From Pseudoalteromonas sp. 0303 (GTDB taxonomy: Bacteria; Pseudomonadota; Gammaproteobacteria; Enterobacterales; Alteromonadaceae), in contig NZ_JABVXF010000013.1 of assembly GCF_013349995.1 (NCBI RefSeq), positions 44,631 through 108,630 of the forward strand: DNA of 64,000 nt, written 5' to 3'. Positions within the stretch are counted from its first letter, which is position 1. Every line of letters starts with the position of its first letter. Under the pieces are notes generated by a model. It did no database searches. It saw only the letters and a list, made by a program, of their open reading frames with translations, and was not told where the DNA came from. Positions 1 to 9,639 of this stretch are shown here, piece by piece. Made by a program: the position numbers and the translations under genes.

Positions 1-1420
1 CGCCAGATTTAGTAATACGAATATCGGCACCCTCAGCAATCTCAAATAAGTGATCGTCGTTGTTATCGATAGCGCCAATCAGTGCAAACCATTGTGCGTG
101 TGGTAAACGTCTAAATGGCTCTAGCACGGCCATTGGAATTTCTTTCACACCAAGTTGGATATTATCTCGATGCCAGCCTGCTGGACCGCAGCTAATACCA
201 TCGTCATACCAGGTTTGCTCAGGGTAAGGGGTGAATCGATAAGTACCACCTTGCTCTAACATTAAGCCTGTGTGGTTGTATTTTTCAGCGCCATAAACAA
301 ACACATCTTTACTTTCGTCTATGCTCAGCACCGTCATATTTTGTTTATCAAGCGCAATATGCGGGCTTAAACCCTTAAAGCTTAAGCGAGTTTCGTCATT
401 ATAAAGTATGTCGTAGTGAAGGCTCTTTAACGATTCAGGGCGATAGCTCGTTAAACGATTAATACGCTCTGCGACTGTGTAATGAATAGTTGGCGTGAGC
501 GCGCTTTGTTCGTTATCAACCAATACACAGCATTCGCGATCTACCAGTTTAAACAAAGGGTTAAACCAAAAATAGTTTTGCTGATGACTAAGAGCCAGCG
601 GATCTGGGGTAACAGTTACATCATCTTGAGCAATGAGGTTACGGTGTTCTTCTGGGAGCAGAGTGTTGTAATTGATATCTGCGCTGGTAAGTAAGTTTAA
701 TGCAAAGGTTTGTTCAATCAGCCACTCAATCGCATAGCGTAGGCAAATGTCGGCTAAACCATCACGATAATAGCCGCCCCCCACATCTGAATGAGCGCCC
801 GCAAACCAGATCTCTTGTACATGTGGTGCACTATTAATAAGTGTGGGTTCAAATGCACGGCGTTTTTCATCAAGTGCGACACAATGAAGGGCTGCTTTTA
901 TATTGCTTGCTAGCGTGTAGTTTTCAAAAATAACGTGCTCAGCACCGCGGGTTGCTTTAGTTACTTTTGAAAAACCAATTGATGCAACAGTATCAAATAC
1001 ACATAAGTAAACATCATCACTGATAAGTGGCTCTAAACATTTGGCAAAGCGTCTTGCAAGAGCAGCTCCTCGGCTAAAACCAGTCAGTAGTATTTTATCA
1101 CCCACAGTGTAGTAGCTTTTAAAGTCGCTCATTGCACGATTTAAAATGCTGGCAACATCATCACCTCTTGGTGCAAGGGCTTGATTGAATAAACGTCGAA
1201 AGCGGCTACCTTGGGTGCCTATGCCCTGATAATAAAAGCTAAGTTGGGTTGGAAATGGTGTTTCGGGTTCGCTATTGAGTGCGCCGCCAAATAGTAAATG
1301 AAGTTTAAGAATATTAGAAATACTGGCGTCTTCTTTGAAGTGTGCAGCGCTGAATTGTTCAGCATCACGAGGTTCGCTGCCTGTGCCATCAAAGTTGAAA
1401 ATCAGCGTTTTAGCGGTCAT
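1..1420 (-). CDS. DUF2235 (Tle1-like) alpha/beta hydrolase, partial at window edge
   Basis: The gene starts at an ATG at 1418-1420 (reverse strand) and stays open to base 1, so about 473 residues are present and the C-terminus is outside the window. The N-terminus reads NFDGTG near residues 9-14. A GFSRGA nucleophile elbow follows with Ser116, then an HSDVGGGY motif at about 210-217. This set is typical of DUF2235, the fold used by type VI secretion phospholipase effectors of the Tle1 class and by many uncharacterised hydrolases. No signal peptide is seen. No T6SS gene, immunity gene or VgrG lies in the visible neighbourhood, so a role as a secreted effector is not supported here. Family call is firm; substrate is unknown. 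Confidence 0.85.
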   Translation of the reverse strand, partial: MTAKTLIFNFDGTGSEPRDAEQFSAAHFKEDASISNILKLHLLFGGALNSEPETPFPTQLSFYYQGIGTQGSRFRRLFNQALAPRGDDVASILNRAMSDFKSYYTVGDKILLTGFSRGAALARRFAKCLEPLISDDVYLCVFDTVASIGFSKVTKATRGAEHVIFENYTLASNIKAALHCVALDEKRRAFEPTLINSAPHVQEIWFAGAHSDVGGGYYRDGLADICLRYAIEWLIEQTFALNLLTSADINYNTLLPEEHRNLIAQDDVTVTPDPLALSHQQNYFWFNPLFKLVDRECCVLVDNEQSALTPTIHYTVAERINRLTSYRPESLKSLHYDILYNDETRLSFKGLSPHIALDKQNMTVLSIDESKDVFVYGAEKYNHTGLMLEQGGTYRFTPYPEQTWYDDGISCGPAGWHRDNIQLGVKEIPMAVLEPFRRLPHAQWFALIGAIDNNDDHLFEIAEGADIRITKSG

Positions 1421-1501
1421 AGCGTCATTCCTTTAGTGGTTTGTATAAACATACTCCCACTTTATGAAAATTAGAAGACAAATATGCGGCGCTTTAATGA
1501 A

Positions 1502-1530
1502 AAATGGGCTTTGATTTTCAAAGCCCATTT
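1502..1530 (-). terminator. Hairpin terminator downstream of the receiver-GGDEF gene
   Basis: Perfect 11-bp stem at 1502-1512 and 1520-1530 with a 7-nt loop. On the minus strand it is followed by a short T-rich stretch. It lies 108 bp past the stop of the minus-strand gene ending at 1638 and upstream of the DUF2235 gene. It probably ends transcription of the former. Confidence 0.7.
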
Positions 1531-1637
1531 ATTTGCAATTAATAAAATTAGCCGACTCTAGCTACGGTATGCTTTTGTAAAATTTCTAACAAAATCTCGT
1601 AGTCTTTTTTGCAATTGCGTGTGCTAGAAAGATACAC

Positions 1638-2615
1638 CTAGCTAAAACTGGGTTCAGCAAGTATGCAAACACAGCGGTTTCTCCCTTGATGTTTGGCTTG
1701 ATAGAGCGCTTTGTCGGCACAGCGAATTAGCTCGTCAGTGTCGATGGCTTCATGCCCAGAAAAAGTTGCGCTACCAATACTAATAGAGAGTACTCCAGAG
1801 GTTGCATGTGGGTGTTCAATATTTAGTTCACGGATGTTTGCCAACAGCTTATGGGCAATAAATTGCGCCCCTTGAATATCGGTGTCTGGTAATACACATA
1901 AAAATTCTTCACCGCCATAGCGAATAGTGGTATCAGTTGGGCGATTAACACTTTTTTTGATTTCATCAGCAACACGTTTTAAACATTCGTCCCCTTGTTG
2001 ATGACCAAGAGAGTCGTTGTATTGTTTAAAGTAATCAATATCGAGCATTAATACCGAAAGGGCTTTATCGTTTCTGATCGCTAAACGAATGTTTTGATCA
2101 AGGGTGTTTTGTAAAAATCGTCGGTTATTAAGACCTGTGAGGCTGTCGTGTTCACAAAGGTTTTTGAGCAAATCTGCTTGTTTTTTTAAGGTTAAATGTG
2201 CTTTTACGCGATTAAGTAATGTGACGCCATAAACCGGTTTTGATACAAAATCGACAGCCCCTGCTTGCCAGCAGCGATTTTGGTCATCTTGATCCATAAT
2301 GGCGGTAATAAATATCACCGGAATATCTTTGTATTGGGAGTGGTTTTTTAATTGTTTGCAAACATCAAGGCCGCTCATAGTGCCAAGCATCACATCAAGC
2401 AGTATTAAATCAGGTTTAAGGGTTTCGCAAAGATGCAGTACATTTTCACCACAATCTGTGGTGTTGGTCTTATAGAAGGGTGAGAGCAAACTTTCTATTA
2501 CGGTTGTATTAATTGGTTCATCATCAACAATCAAAATAACAGAATCATTTAGCTTTAAATCTGTGCTACTAGCTACCGGTTGCAAACTATTCCCTCCAAG
2601 CGATGAATAAAGCAT
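1638..2615 (-). CDS. Response regulator with receiver and GGDEF domains (diguanylate cyclase)
   Basis: The 325-residue protein has a CheY-like receiver at about 26-145: acidic pair D31/D32, phospho-acceptor D74 in LILLDVML, T104 and K126. A GGDEF domain follows, with its signature GGEEF at 234-238. An RxxD inhibitory site (R225-D228) lies exactly five residues before the signature, so product-inhibited synthesis of cyclic-di-GMP is expected. The layout is that of PleD/WspR-type regulators with one receiver. No partner kinase is adjacent. The gene is divergent from the receiver-PAS-GGDEF-EAL gene at 2731, with about 115 bp between them, so the two may share control. Cytosolic; no membrane segment is seen. 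Confidence 0.92.
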   Translation of the reverse strand: MLYSSLGGNSLQPVASSTDLKLNDSVILIVDDEPINTTVIESLLSPFYKTNTTDCGENVLHLCETLKPDLILLDVMLGTMSGLDVCKQLKNHSQYKDIPVIFITAIMDQDDQNRCWQAGAVDFVSKPVYGVTLLNRVKAHLTLKKQADLLKNLCEHDSLTGLNNRRFLQNTLDQNIRLAIRNDKALSVLMLDIDYFKQYNDSLGHQQGDECLKRVADEIKKSVNRPTDTTIRYGGEEFLCVLPDTDIQGAQFIAHKLLANIRELNIEHPHATSGVLSISIGSATFSGHEAIDTDELIRCADKALYQAKHQGRNRCVCILAEPSFS

Positions 2616-2730
2616 AGACTGGATTTTGGGATTTTCTACAACTTAAGAATTAAAAAGTCATTTTTTATATTGGCGTGTCTGCTGAGATAGGACTAGAGTT
2701 TTTTAAGTACTATTTACAGAGGTGATGGAT

Positions 2731-5178
2731 ATGCTTTTTTCTCATCATGATCATTCACACAGCAAAGTGCTTGTTGTTGATGATGAGCCGACTAGCTTGA
2801 TGATTATGGCCGAGTCATTAAGTGACCTTGGTGAGATAGTTTGTTGCGATAATGGTGCACAAGCAATTGAGAAAGCCGCTTTCTTTCAGCCCGATGTGAT
2901 TTTGCTCGACATTGAAATGCCCGGCATGAATGGCTTTGAGGTGTGTAAAAAACTTAAAAACAACCCTAAAACTGCGCAAAGTCATGTGATTTTTGTCACC
3001 TCTCATAATGAGCAAATATTTGAATATCAGAGTCTTGCAAGCGGCGGGATTGATCTGATCCATAAACCCGTTGATTTGAACATTTGTCGCCTGAGAGTAC
3101 AAAACCAGTTAAAGCTTAAACACCAAGAGGCGCAAATACTGGCTGCAAAAAATGATATTTCGACACTCGTTGCTCAAGTACCTGTGTATATATCTTACTG
3201 GTCAAATACCGAGGAAAACCTTTTCAGCAATGATGAAACCAGCCATTGGTTTTCAAAAAGTAGCGAGCAAATGTTAGGTTGTTTCGCCAAAGATGTATTA
3301 CCAGATGAATTGTATGAGGCTTTTCATCGCTGCTTGACTAAGGGCATAGAGCAAGAAGTTATAAATATTCAGTTGCCTAGCCCTCGCAATAAGATTGAAT
3401 ATGTTAGGGCACAAATTAATTTAAGAATAAAAGAGCGAGAAGTTGTAGGTGTTATTCTTACTCTTTCGGATATCACCTCAATTACCCATACAAAAAAACT
3501 GTTATCGAATGAGTCTGAACGTTTACGGGTTATGCTTAATTCTATTGGTGATGCCGTAATAGCCACGGACAACAACGCAATAATTAACTTTGTGAACCCC
3601 ATTGCTGAGCGATTAACAGGTTGGCACGCTGAAGAAGCAAAAGGGCGCCATATTGAAGAAGTAATGCAACTCACTGATGCCACATCAAACACTAAAATTA
3701 TCAATCCAATTTCTGTTGCTTTAAAAGAGCAGCGCATTGTTGCTATGGCGTTAAATAGTCAATTAACCGGGCTTGATGGGCGAGTGTATAGGGTAGAAGA
3801 TTCAGCTGCACCGATACGAGATATTGAGGGCAACATTATCGGCGGTATTATTGTGTTTCATGATGTTAGTGAATCGATAGCGATGGCAGTGAAAATGAGC
3901 CATTTAGCAAATCATGACTTGCTAACAGATTTGCCTAATCGGGTGTTATTACACGACAGGGTCACCCATGCTTGCAAGGTCGCAAGCAGCATGAATAAGA
4001 ATGTAGCGTTAATGCTGATTGATATCGACCACTTTAAGTACTTAAACGATACTCTAGGTCATCACCAAGGCGATTTAATTATTAAACATGTGGCTAAGCG
4101 CCTTGAGTCTCTCATCGATTTAAACACCACGTTAGCTAGAATTGGCGGTGATGAATTTGTGATTTTATTACCTGACGTGCAGAGCACCTCCGCGATAGAT
4201 GCCATTGCCAGCGACATTATTAACACCATGAATGAGCCGTTTCGTATTGATAGCCAAGAGTATATTTTATCGGTCAGTGTGGGGGTGAGTGTTAACCCTG
4301 CGGACTCTACTCAAGCAGAAGAAATGATGACTCATGCAGATGCCGCTATGTATCGTGCTAAAGAGCAAGGGCGTAATCGGTTTTGCTATTACTCGGATGA
4401 TTTAGAGCATCAGTTTAAACAGCGTCAAAGCGTTGAAAAACTCTTAAGAAATGCCATTGAGCAAGATAAAATAGAGGTGTTCTATCAGCCGAAGCTTGAG
4501 CTTTTAAGGCATAAAATTATAGGTGTTGAAGCATTAGTGCGGCTTAGAAATAGCGACAATAAGCTTATTTCTCCACTGGATTTTATTCCGCTTGCTGAAG
4601 AAACCGGACTTATTCATGCCTTGGGTAAGTCAGTGCTTAAGCAAAGCTGTAAAGCGGCTAAAGAGTGGGCCGACAAAGGGCATAACATAAAGGTTGCCGT
4701 GAACATTGCAGCAAAACAATTTACCGATGGTAATTTTTGTAATCTCGTTGCTGATGCCATTGAACAGGCGGGGCTTGCCAGTGAACTGTTAGAACTTGAA
4801 GTAACCGAAAGCGCATTAATGCATGATTTTGAAGAAATAAAAATTATGCTTAATAAGCTATCTGACTTGGGGTTAACCATTGCCATAGATGACTTTGGAA
4901 CGGGTTATTCAAGTTTGTCTTATTTAAAGCTCTTCCCCGTCGATGTACTCAAAATAGATCAATCTTTTGTAAGAGATATGCTCAGCGATACACAAAGTAT
5001 GGACATTGTTAGAACCATCACCAGCTTAGCGCATACCTTAAATTTGCAAATTGTGGCTGAAGGTATTGAAGAAAAGCAGCATTTAAACAGTTTAATCGAT
5101 TTAGGCTGTGAGCTTGGGCAAGGGTACTATTTTCATAAGCCCATGCCCAAAGAAGAGTTTGATAAGCTGTTAGGTTAA
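2731..5178 (+). CDS. Receiver-PAS-GGDEF-EAL cyclic-di-GMP signalling protein
   Basis: ATG at 2731 is preferred over GTG 2722 and ATG 2725 because an AGAGG ribosome-binding site at 2718-2722 is well spaced only for 2731. The 815-residue protein has a receiver at about 10-125 (acceptor Asp60 in VILLDIEMPG). A PAS domain lies near 260-380 (IGDAVIATD, NPIAERLTGW). GGDEF follows at about 385-550 (signature near 472) and EAL to the end (EAL near 600, with TESAL and DDFGTGYSSL). The GGDEF signature is intact but lacks an upstream RxxD site, while the EAL motifs look complete. Phosphodiesterase or bifunctional activity are both possible. The last bases overlap the end of convergent mntP by four. Confidence 0.9.
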   Translation: MLFSHHDHSHSKVLVVDDEPTSLMIMAESLSDLGEIVCCDNGAQAIEKAAFFQPDVILLDIEMPGMNGFEVCKKLKNNPKTAQSHVIFVTSHNEQIFEYQSLASGGIDLIHKPVDLNICRLRVQNQLKLKHQEAQILAAKNDISTLVAQVPVYISYWSNTEENLFSNDETSHWFSKSSEQMLGCFAKDVLPDELYEAFHRCLTKGIEQEVINIQLPSPRNKIEYVRAQINLRIKEREVVGVILTLSDITSITHTKKLLSNESERLRVMLNSIGDAVIATDNNAIINFVNPIAERLTGWHAEEAKGRHIEEVMQLTDATSNTKIINPISVALKEQRIVAMALNSQLTGLDGRVYRVEDSAAPIRDIEGNIIGGIIVFHDVSESIAMAVKMSHLANHDLLTDLPNRVLLHDRVTHACKVASSMNKNVALMLIDIDHFKYLNDTLGHHQGDLIIKHVAKRLESLIDLNTTLARIGGDEFVILLPDVQSTSAIDAIASDIINTMNEPFRIDSQEYILSVSVGVSVNPADSTQAEEMMTHADAAMYRAKEQGRNRFCYYSDDLEHQFKQRQSVEKLLRNAIEQDKIEVFYQPKLELLRHKIIGVEALVRLRNSDNKLISPLDFIPLAEETGLIHALGKSVLKQSCKAAKEWADKGHNIKVAVNIAAKQFTDGNFCNLVADAIEQAGLASELLELEVTESALMHDFEEIKIMLNKLSDLGLTIAIDDFGTGYSSLSYLKLFPVDVLKIDQSFVRDMLSDTQSMDIVRTITSLAHTLNLQIVAEGIEEKQHLNSLIDLGCELGQGYYFHKPMPKEEFDKLLG

Positions 5179-5741
5179 GCCATGGTATGGCTGTAAAGGA
5201 TTCCACAGCCGATAAAGATAAGTGCAACACCGCCGATTGCTTCGGCTTTTTTGCCAACCCAACCACTCATTACGTTACCAAGTAGTGCGCCGATGGTAAC
5301 CATAATTGTGGTTGCTAGGCCTATCATTGCGGCTGCTAAGTAAATGTTCACTTTCATGAATGCAAGGCTAATACCGACTGTCATCGCATCGATACTGGTG
5401 CCAACGGCGGTTAACACAGTAGCGATAAAAGAGCGCTTGGTATTCGGGGCAAGTTCCTCTTCATCATCATCCTTACGACTCTCAAGCAACATATGAATGC
5501 CCAAACCCACTAACAGCATGAAGGCAATCCAGTGATCAAAGGCTTCAACGTAATCTGCACCGGCACTGCCAATTAGCCAGCCAACAATCGGTGCGATAGC
5601 TTCGATACAGCCAAACAATAAACCCAGCTTGATTGCACTTAGAACGCGAGGATTTTTAAGCGTACTGCCTTTGGTAATTGAAGCTGCAAAAGCATCAGTC
5701 GACATTGCAAGCGATAAAACGCTTAGAGTAATAATATTCAA
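5175..5741 (-). CDS. mntP: Manganese efflux pump MntP
   Basis: This is a six-helix inner-membrane Mn(II) exporter of the MntP (YebN, DUF204) family. Conserved halves start MSTDAFAAS near residue 13 and TSIDAMTVGISLAF in the second half, each with the acidic residue used for metal. The start is taken as TTG at 5741: it gives 188 residues, equal to E. coli MntP, and begins NIITLSVLSLAM as in the family. A G-rich ribosome-binding site (tggggc) sits eight bases upstream. An in-frame ATG at 5768 would add nine non-conserved residues. The gene is convergent with the receiver-PAS-GGDEF-EAL gene. No yybP-ykoY Mn riboswitch could be recognised upstream. Confidence 0.92.
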   Translation of the reverse strand: MNIITLSVLSLAMSTDAFAASITKGSTLKNPRVLSAIKLGLLFGCIEAIAPIVGWLIGSAGADYVEAFDHWIAFMLLVGLGIHMLLESRKDDDEEELAPNTKRSFIATVLTAVGTSIDAMTVGISLAFMKVNIYLAAAMIGLATTIMVTIGALLGNVMSGWVGKKAEAIGGVALIFIGCGILYSHTMA

Positions 5742-5779
5742 TTTTTGCGCCCCACAAAAAGTGGGCATTATACTTAGCT

Positions 5780-5811
5780 GAGCCGTAAACAGGTAGGTTA
5801 ATTTACGGCTC
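5780..5811. terminator. Stem-loop between the 711-codon gene and mntP
   Basis: A 10-bp inverted repeat (gagccgtaaa with tttacggctc) encloses about 12 bases, just upstream of the mntP start and just after the stop of the minus-strand gene ending at 5827. It could end that transcript or act in the mntP leader. The T-run is poor. Confidence 0.4.
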
Positions 5812-5826
5812 AAATAGCTAAGGAGC

Positions 5827-7956
5827 TTAATAAGCGCTGTACTGATAATTATTCATTACAGTGCCATCTTTGGTTACAAGTTTTGGCTCAAGTTTAATAA
5901 GCTCTTCATAAACATCAGGGACAAAAACTTTTAGACGCTGGGCACGACGAAAGTGGTTAGGCTCATATTGCTCAACAAGTTTTAATGCGCTTGGCATATA
6001 GTCTGCGAGGGTTTGTGTGTTATAGCTTTGCTCCAGTGCTTGGTCGAGAATATCAAGCCCATGCTTAGAAAAATCATGCGTAACTGCAAGGCTCATTAAA
6101 AACTCAACTGCTGCATTTGAATGCATGCTTGCATAAAAATACATATCGTTGTTTTGCATGTCTTTTAATGAAAAATCAAAGCCGTTGTCAGCTAATGTTT
6201 GCCATTTTTCTAACGCTAACTTAGTAAATACATAAAGATTTTCAGGTGCGGTTGGGTCGACTCTGTTTTGCCAAATAGACGTCAGTTGTTGAGGGTTTTC
6301 TATTGTTGCTGCAAGCAACATATTTGTTTGGTGGGTACTGAGTTTTGCCGTTTGGGTAATCGTTGCAACAGTATTAAGGTCTTTTTCGACAATTGCTTCT
6401 TTAAAGGCTTGATACTGCGTTGAGGTTTGATATTTATACTCATTTGAATGCAAAAATTGCCAATTATGAACTTGCACAGGGTCGATTGCTTGAAGCGTAT
6501 CGGGAGTTAGTAAGCCTTGTTGCGCTTCGAGCGTTTCTAATTCTTCGAGTGCTTGAGAGCGTGTTTTTATCGCTTCTAGTGAATTGATCCGCTGATCTAT
6601 CGTTTCACACTCAGGAGTTATTTTTTTGGCTTGCTGTTTTTGTCTTTCATAGGCACTGAGAGCTTTTGATATTGCAGAGTTATCTTTTTCTTTACGCTTA
6701 AATGCTTGGTTATTTGGGATTAGCTTTAAATCTTTGAACTGAGAAAAAGCATCATTAGCAACTTGGTCGCCAACAAATAAAAGGCTACTTGGTAAGAATG
6801 AAGATTTAAGCATCAGTAGCCTATCGCTCGGTGTGTCGCGCACAAGCTCGCCGTGAGCTAGATAACCTTTATTTTTTAGATAACTTAGTGTTTCTAAGTG
6901 CTTGCTCTCTAGTGGCTTCACTTCGCTATTTGAGCTGCCCTTAAGGTTTACAATGGCAATATCCATCGCTGTAAATACATTTGGCTGATTTGTGGGCTCA
7001 ATACCTCGCCCACTTAACAACTTTAAAATTGGTACGTTAAATTCACTCACAGCCACATCAGCAAGGTTTAAATACAGTTGTTCATCCATAAATTCATCAC
7101 TCATTGCTGTAGGCGAGCCGCCTAGCTGTGCTGTTTGAGAGATGAGGGCTGTTAAATAATCATTAGGTAAGTTGCTTTTTAAAGCCACAGCGATATCGTT
7201 AACAGTAAACTCTTTGCTGGATATTGCGTTTTCAAACTCAGTCAAACTAAGCGTATGAGCATTAGCAAGAAACAAAATAGATGGTGAAATGAGCCGTGAT
7301 GGACCGATTTTAAATGGTGTTTTTAAATAGGTATTAAAATCATCGTTGTTATCCAATAGTTTGTACAACGCTGTTTTGTTTACTTGCTCAGGTAATGGAA
7401 CATTAAACATCATTGAGCCAGTATTTTGACTAAGGGGCCCATTAACTGCCGTTAGTTGATTGATTGTATCTGCATCAAAATAATCAATGACCTCAAGCCC
7501 TTGCCAGTTTTTTAAGATGTCAACTGATGAGGCATATTGAAATTGCTGTTCTGCATTCTCTTTGACTGCGTTAATAACTAAGGTATTAAATGAACGGTAA
7601 GATATTTTCACAAGCTCTGAATAACTTAAAATATCTTCAAGAGAGTCGCCGTCTTTTAATGCTTGTTTAATCGCCGCTTCTATTTGACTGTGATCAGCTG
7701 CAGCTTGAGTGGCTTTTAAACTTTGTTGCTTACACTGGTGTTTGGCTAGCTTGAGTTTAGCCAGCTCTGATGCTTTGCTATTTGGTAGGCTTAATGGTTC
7801 AAATAAACTCGTAGCGTTATTTTGTTCAGCGACAGTAGCAGAAGATGTCGAGACTTCATTGCTTATCGCTTCGATAGGAGTGGGTTTATCTAATATCAGG
7901 TAGCTACCAAAGGCACAAACCCCTGCAAAAACGGTTAGCGAAATACCTTTTTTCAT
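5827..7956 (-). CDS. Unknown membrane-anchored or exported protein, ankyrin-like segments
   Basis: ATG at 7956 (MKKGIS) is chosen over a TTG two codons upstream. The 709-residue protein has one N-terminal hydrophobic segment at about 4-25, so it is anchored in the inner membrane or exported, with the body in the periplasm. The body is alpha-helical. It has stretches resembling degenerate ankyrin repeats, for instance around FDFSLKDMQNNDMYFYASMH and LLSGRGIEPTNQPNVFTAMD. It also has a charged coiled-coil-like middle region rich in K, E and Q. No catalytic motif is seen. Its neighbours (mntP, ndh) give no functional hint. Function unknown. Confidence 0.75.
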   Translation of the reverse strand: MKKGISLTVFAGVCAFGSYLILDKPTPIEAISNEVSTSSATVAEQNNATSLFEPLSLPNSKASELAKLKLAKHQCKQQSLKATQAAADHSQIEAAIKQALKDGDSLEDILSYSELVKISYRSFNTLVINAVKENAEQQFQYASSVDILKNWQGLEVIDYFDADTINQLTAVNGPLSQNTGSMMFNVPLPEQVNKTALYKLLDNNDDFNTYLKTPFKIGPSRLISPSILFLANAHTLSLTEFENAISSKEFTVNDIAVALKSNLPNDYLTALISQTAQLGGSPTAMSDEFMDEQLYLNLADVAVSEFNVPILKLLSGRGIEPTNQPNVFTAMDIAIVNLKGSSNSEVKPLESKHLETLSYLKNKGYLAHGELVRDTPSDRLLMLKSSFLPSSLLFVGDQVANDAFSQFKDLKLIPNNQAFKRKEKDNSAISKALSAYERQKQQAKKITPECETIDQRINSLEAIKTRSQALEELETLEAQQGLLTPDTLQAIDPVQVHNWQFLHSNEYKYQTSTQYQAFKEAIVEKDLNTVATITQTAKLSTHQTNMLLAATIENPQQLTSIWQNRVDPTAPENLYVFTKLALEKWQTLADNGFDFSLKDMQNNDMYFYASMHSNAAVEFLMSLAVTHDFSKHGLDILDQALEQSYNTQTLADYMPSALKLVEQYEPNHFRRAQRLKVFVPDVYEELIKLEPKLVTKDGTVMNNYQYSAY

Positions 7957-8037
7957 ATTCAATCCATGGATTTATTTTGCCTGAAGTGTATGGCTTTATA
8001 TTTTGATGTCAATGACTTGGGGACAAAGTGCACAAAT

Positions 8038-8064
8038 AGCCGACAAACAACTAATTTGTCGGCT
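8038..8064 (-). terminator. Hairpin terminator after ndh
   Basis: Ten-bp perfect stem (agccgacaaa with tttgtcggct) and 7-nt loop, 13 bp past the ndh stop on the minus strand. The following sequence is only moderately T-rich. Confidence 0.5.
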
Positions 8065-8076
8065 TTATGCCGTAGC

Positions 8077-9381
8077 TTAATGCAGTTTCATTTTTGGCCT
8101 AACAACGCGTAGTACTTTTTCGCTGATCCACAGTGCAAAGGTTTTTGCACTGCCATGGATGGCACGTTGATGCATACGATAGAGCGAAATATACATAAAT
8201 CGCGCTATTTTCCCCTCAATAAAAAAGCTGTTGCTGGTTAAGTTGCCCATTAAACTGCCTACAGTGCTGTAGCGTGACAAGTTAACTAAAGAGCCATGAT
8301 CACTGTAGGTAAAGGCACTGAGTGGCTGGCCTTTGAGTGTCGCAATCAGGTTTTTTTCAACACATTGCGCCATTTGATGGGCTGATTGCGCTCTGGGTGG
8401 CACTTGTGTGCCATCTTCTTGAGTAAATGCACAGCAATCACCAATCACAAAAATATCGTCGTGAACGCTACTTTGCAGATATTGGTTCACCTTAATTTGG
8501 TTATTTCGGGTAAGTTCAAAGATACCAATATCTTTAATGAAATCAGGGGCTTTTACACCCGCAGCCCAAACCATAATATCGGCTTTGATATGTTCATCGT
8601 TTTTGGTGATAAAGCTGTTTTCTGTGGCCTCTTTTACTTGCGTGCCTTCGCGCACCGTTACCCCTAATTTAACCAGTTCACGCTTAGCCGAGTTTGCAAT
8701 TCGCTCGGGTAATGCTGGCAAAATCCGAGGCCCCGCTTCAATTAAATCAATGTGTAAGCGTTTAGCGGTCATTTTATTCAGGCCATACATTTTCAGCATG
8801 TCTGACACATGATAAAGCTCTGCCGACAGCTCAACCCCGGTTGCACCACCACCCACTATGGCAATGGTTAAGGAGTGCTGAGGGTCGTCATCTTGATGTA
8901 AGCGGGTGAAGTTATCGAGTAGAGCATGCTGAAAGCGTTCAGCTTGTTGGTTTGAATCAAGGTAGAAACAATGCTTGTTAACGCCTGGGGTATTAAAGTC
9001 GTTACTGACACTGCCTATAGCAAGTACGAGGTAGTCATAACTCACTTGGCGCTCAGGTAAAATGCGGTGGCCGAGCTCGTCTTTTAACTCGCTTAAAGTA
9101 ATGGTTTTGTTGGTTTGATCTAAGTGGCAAAAGCTGCCGAGTTGAAAATTATAATGGTGTTTTGCTGCATGAGCTGAGTATACAACGCCGTCTAAATCGG
9201 CATCAATCGACCCCGTCGCTACTTCATGAAGTAGCGGCTTCCAAATATGGCTGCGGTTTTTATCGATTAAAAGTATCTCTGCTTGGCGTTTTTTCCCGAG
9301 TTTGTGTCCTAATTGTGTTGCCAGTTCTAAGCCACCAGCGCCACCACCGACTATCACGATTTTAGGAGGTTGGTTAATCAT
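8077..9381 (-). CDS. ndh: Type II NADH:quinone oxidoreductase
   Basis: Ndh oxidises NADH and reduces ubiquinone at the inner membrane without pumping protons. The protein (434 residues, same as E. coli Ndh) starts MINQPPKIVIVGGGAGGLE: the FAD Rossmann GxGxxG, then WKPLLHEVATGS. A second nucleotide site is IAIVGGGATGVELSAEL for NADH. A late VPPRAQSAHQMA flavin motif and a basic amphipathic C-terminus ending RPKMKLH follow. ATG 9381 has a GAGGG ribosome-binding site seven bases upstream. An upstream in-frame extension of 25 codons is not supported. The gene stands alone between an unknown gene and the divergent helicase. Confidence 0.97.
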   Translation of the reverse strand: MINQPPKIVIVGGGAGGLELATQLGHKLGKKRQAEILLIDKNRSHIWKPLLHEVATGSIDADLDGVVYSAHAAKHHYNFQLGSFCHLDQTNKTITLSELKDELGHRILPERQVSYDYLVLAIGSVSNDFNTPGVNKHCFYLDSNQQAERFQHALLDNFTRLHQDDDPQHSLTIAIVGGGATGVELSAELYHVSDMLKMYGLNKMTAKRLHIDLIEAGPRILPALPERIANSAKRELVKLGVTVREGTQVKEATENSFITKNDEHIKADIMVWAAGVKAPDFIKDIGIFELTRNNQIKVNQYLQSSVHDDIFVIGDCCAFTQEDGTQVPPRAQSAHQMAQCVEKNLIATLKGQPLSAFTYSDHGSLVNLSRYSTVGSLMGNLTSNSFFIEGKIARFMYISLYRMHQRAIHGSAKTFALWISEKVLRVVRPKMKLH

Positions 9382-9639
9382 TACGTTGCCCTCAAAAGTA
9401 TAATACCTAAACACTCTTGAAAAAAAGCGCTTAGGTATTGCAAGTCCATCCATCAATACCCCATGGCAACGCGTCCATTGTGCGCCTTTTTACTGGTTTT
9501 GTCAGTACCCGGTAAGAACAATATAGTGTGCTTAGTTATATCAACGGCCTTGGGAGATTGAGTTAAACAGGTTAACATGGCTAATTCGCAGTAAGAGACC
9601 TATCATTACCTGAAAAGGGAATGACAGTGAGGGATCAGG

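Noticed and set aside
1..1420. Type VI secretion effector with immunity gene
   Set aside because: Only the DUF2235 hydrolase is visible; no adaptor, VgrG or immunity gene is in the window.
5742..5826. yybP-ykoY manganese riboswitch before mntP
   Set aside because: The region is too short and the conserved yybP-ykoY core strands were not found; only simple hairpins are present.
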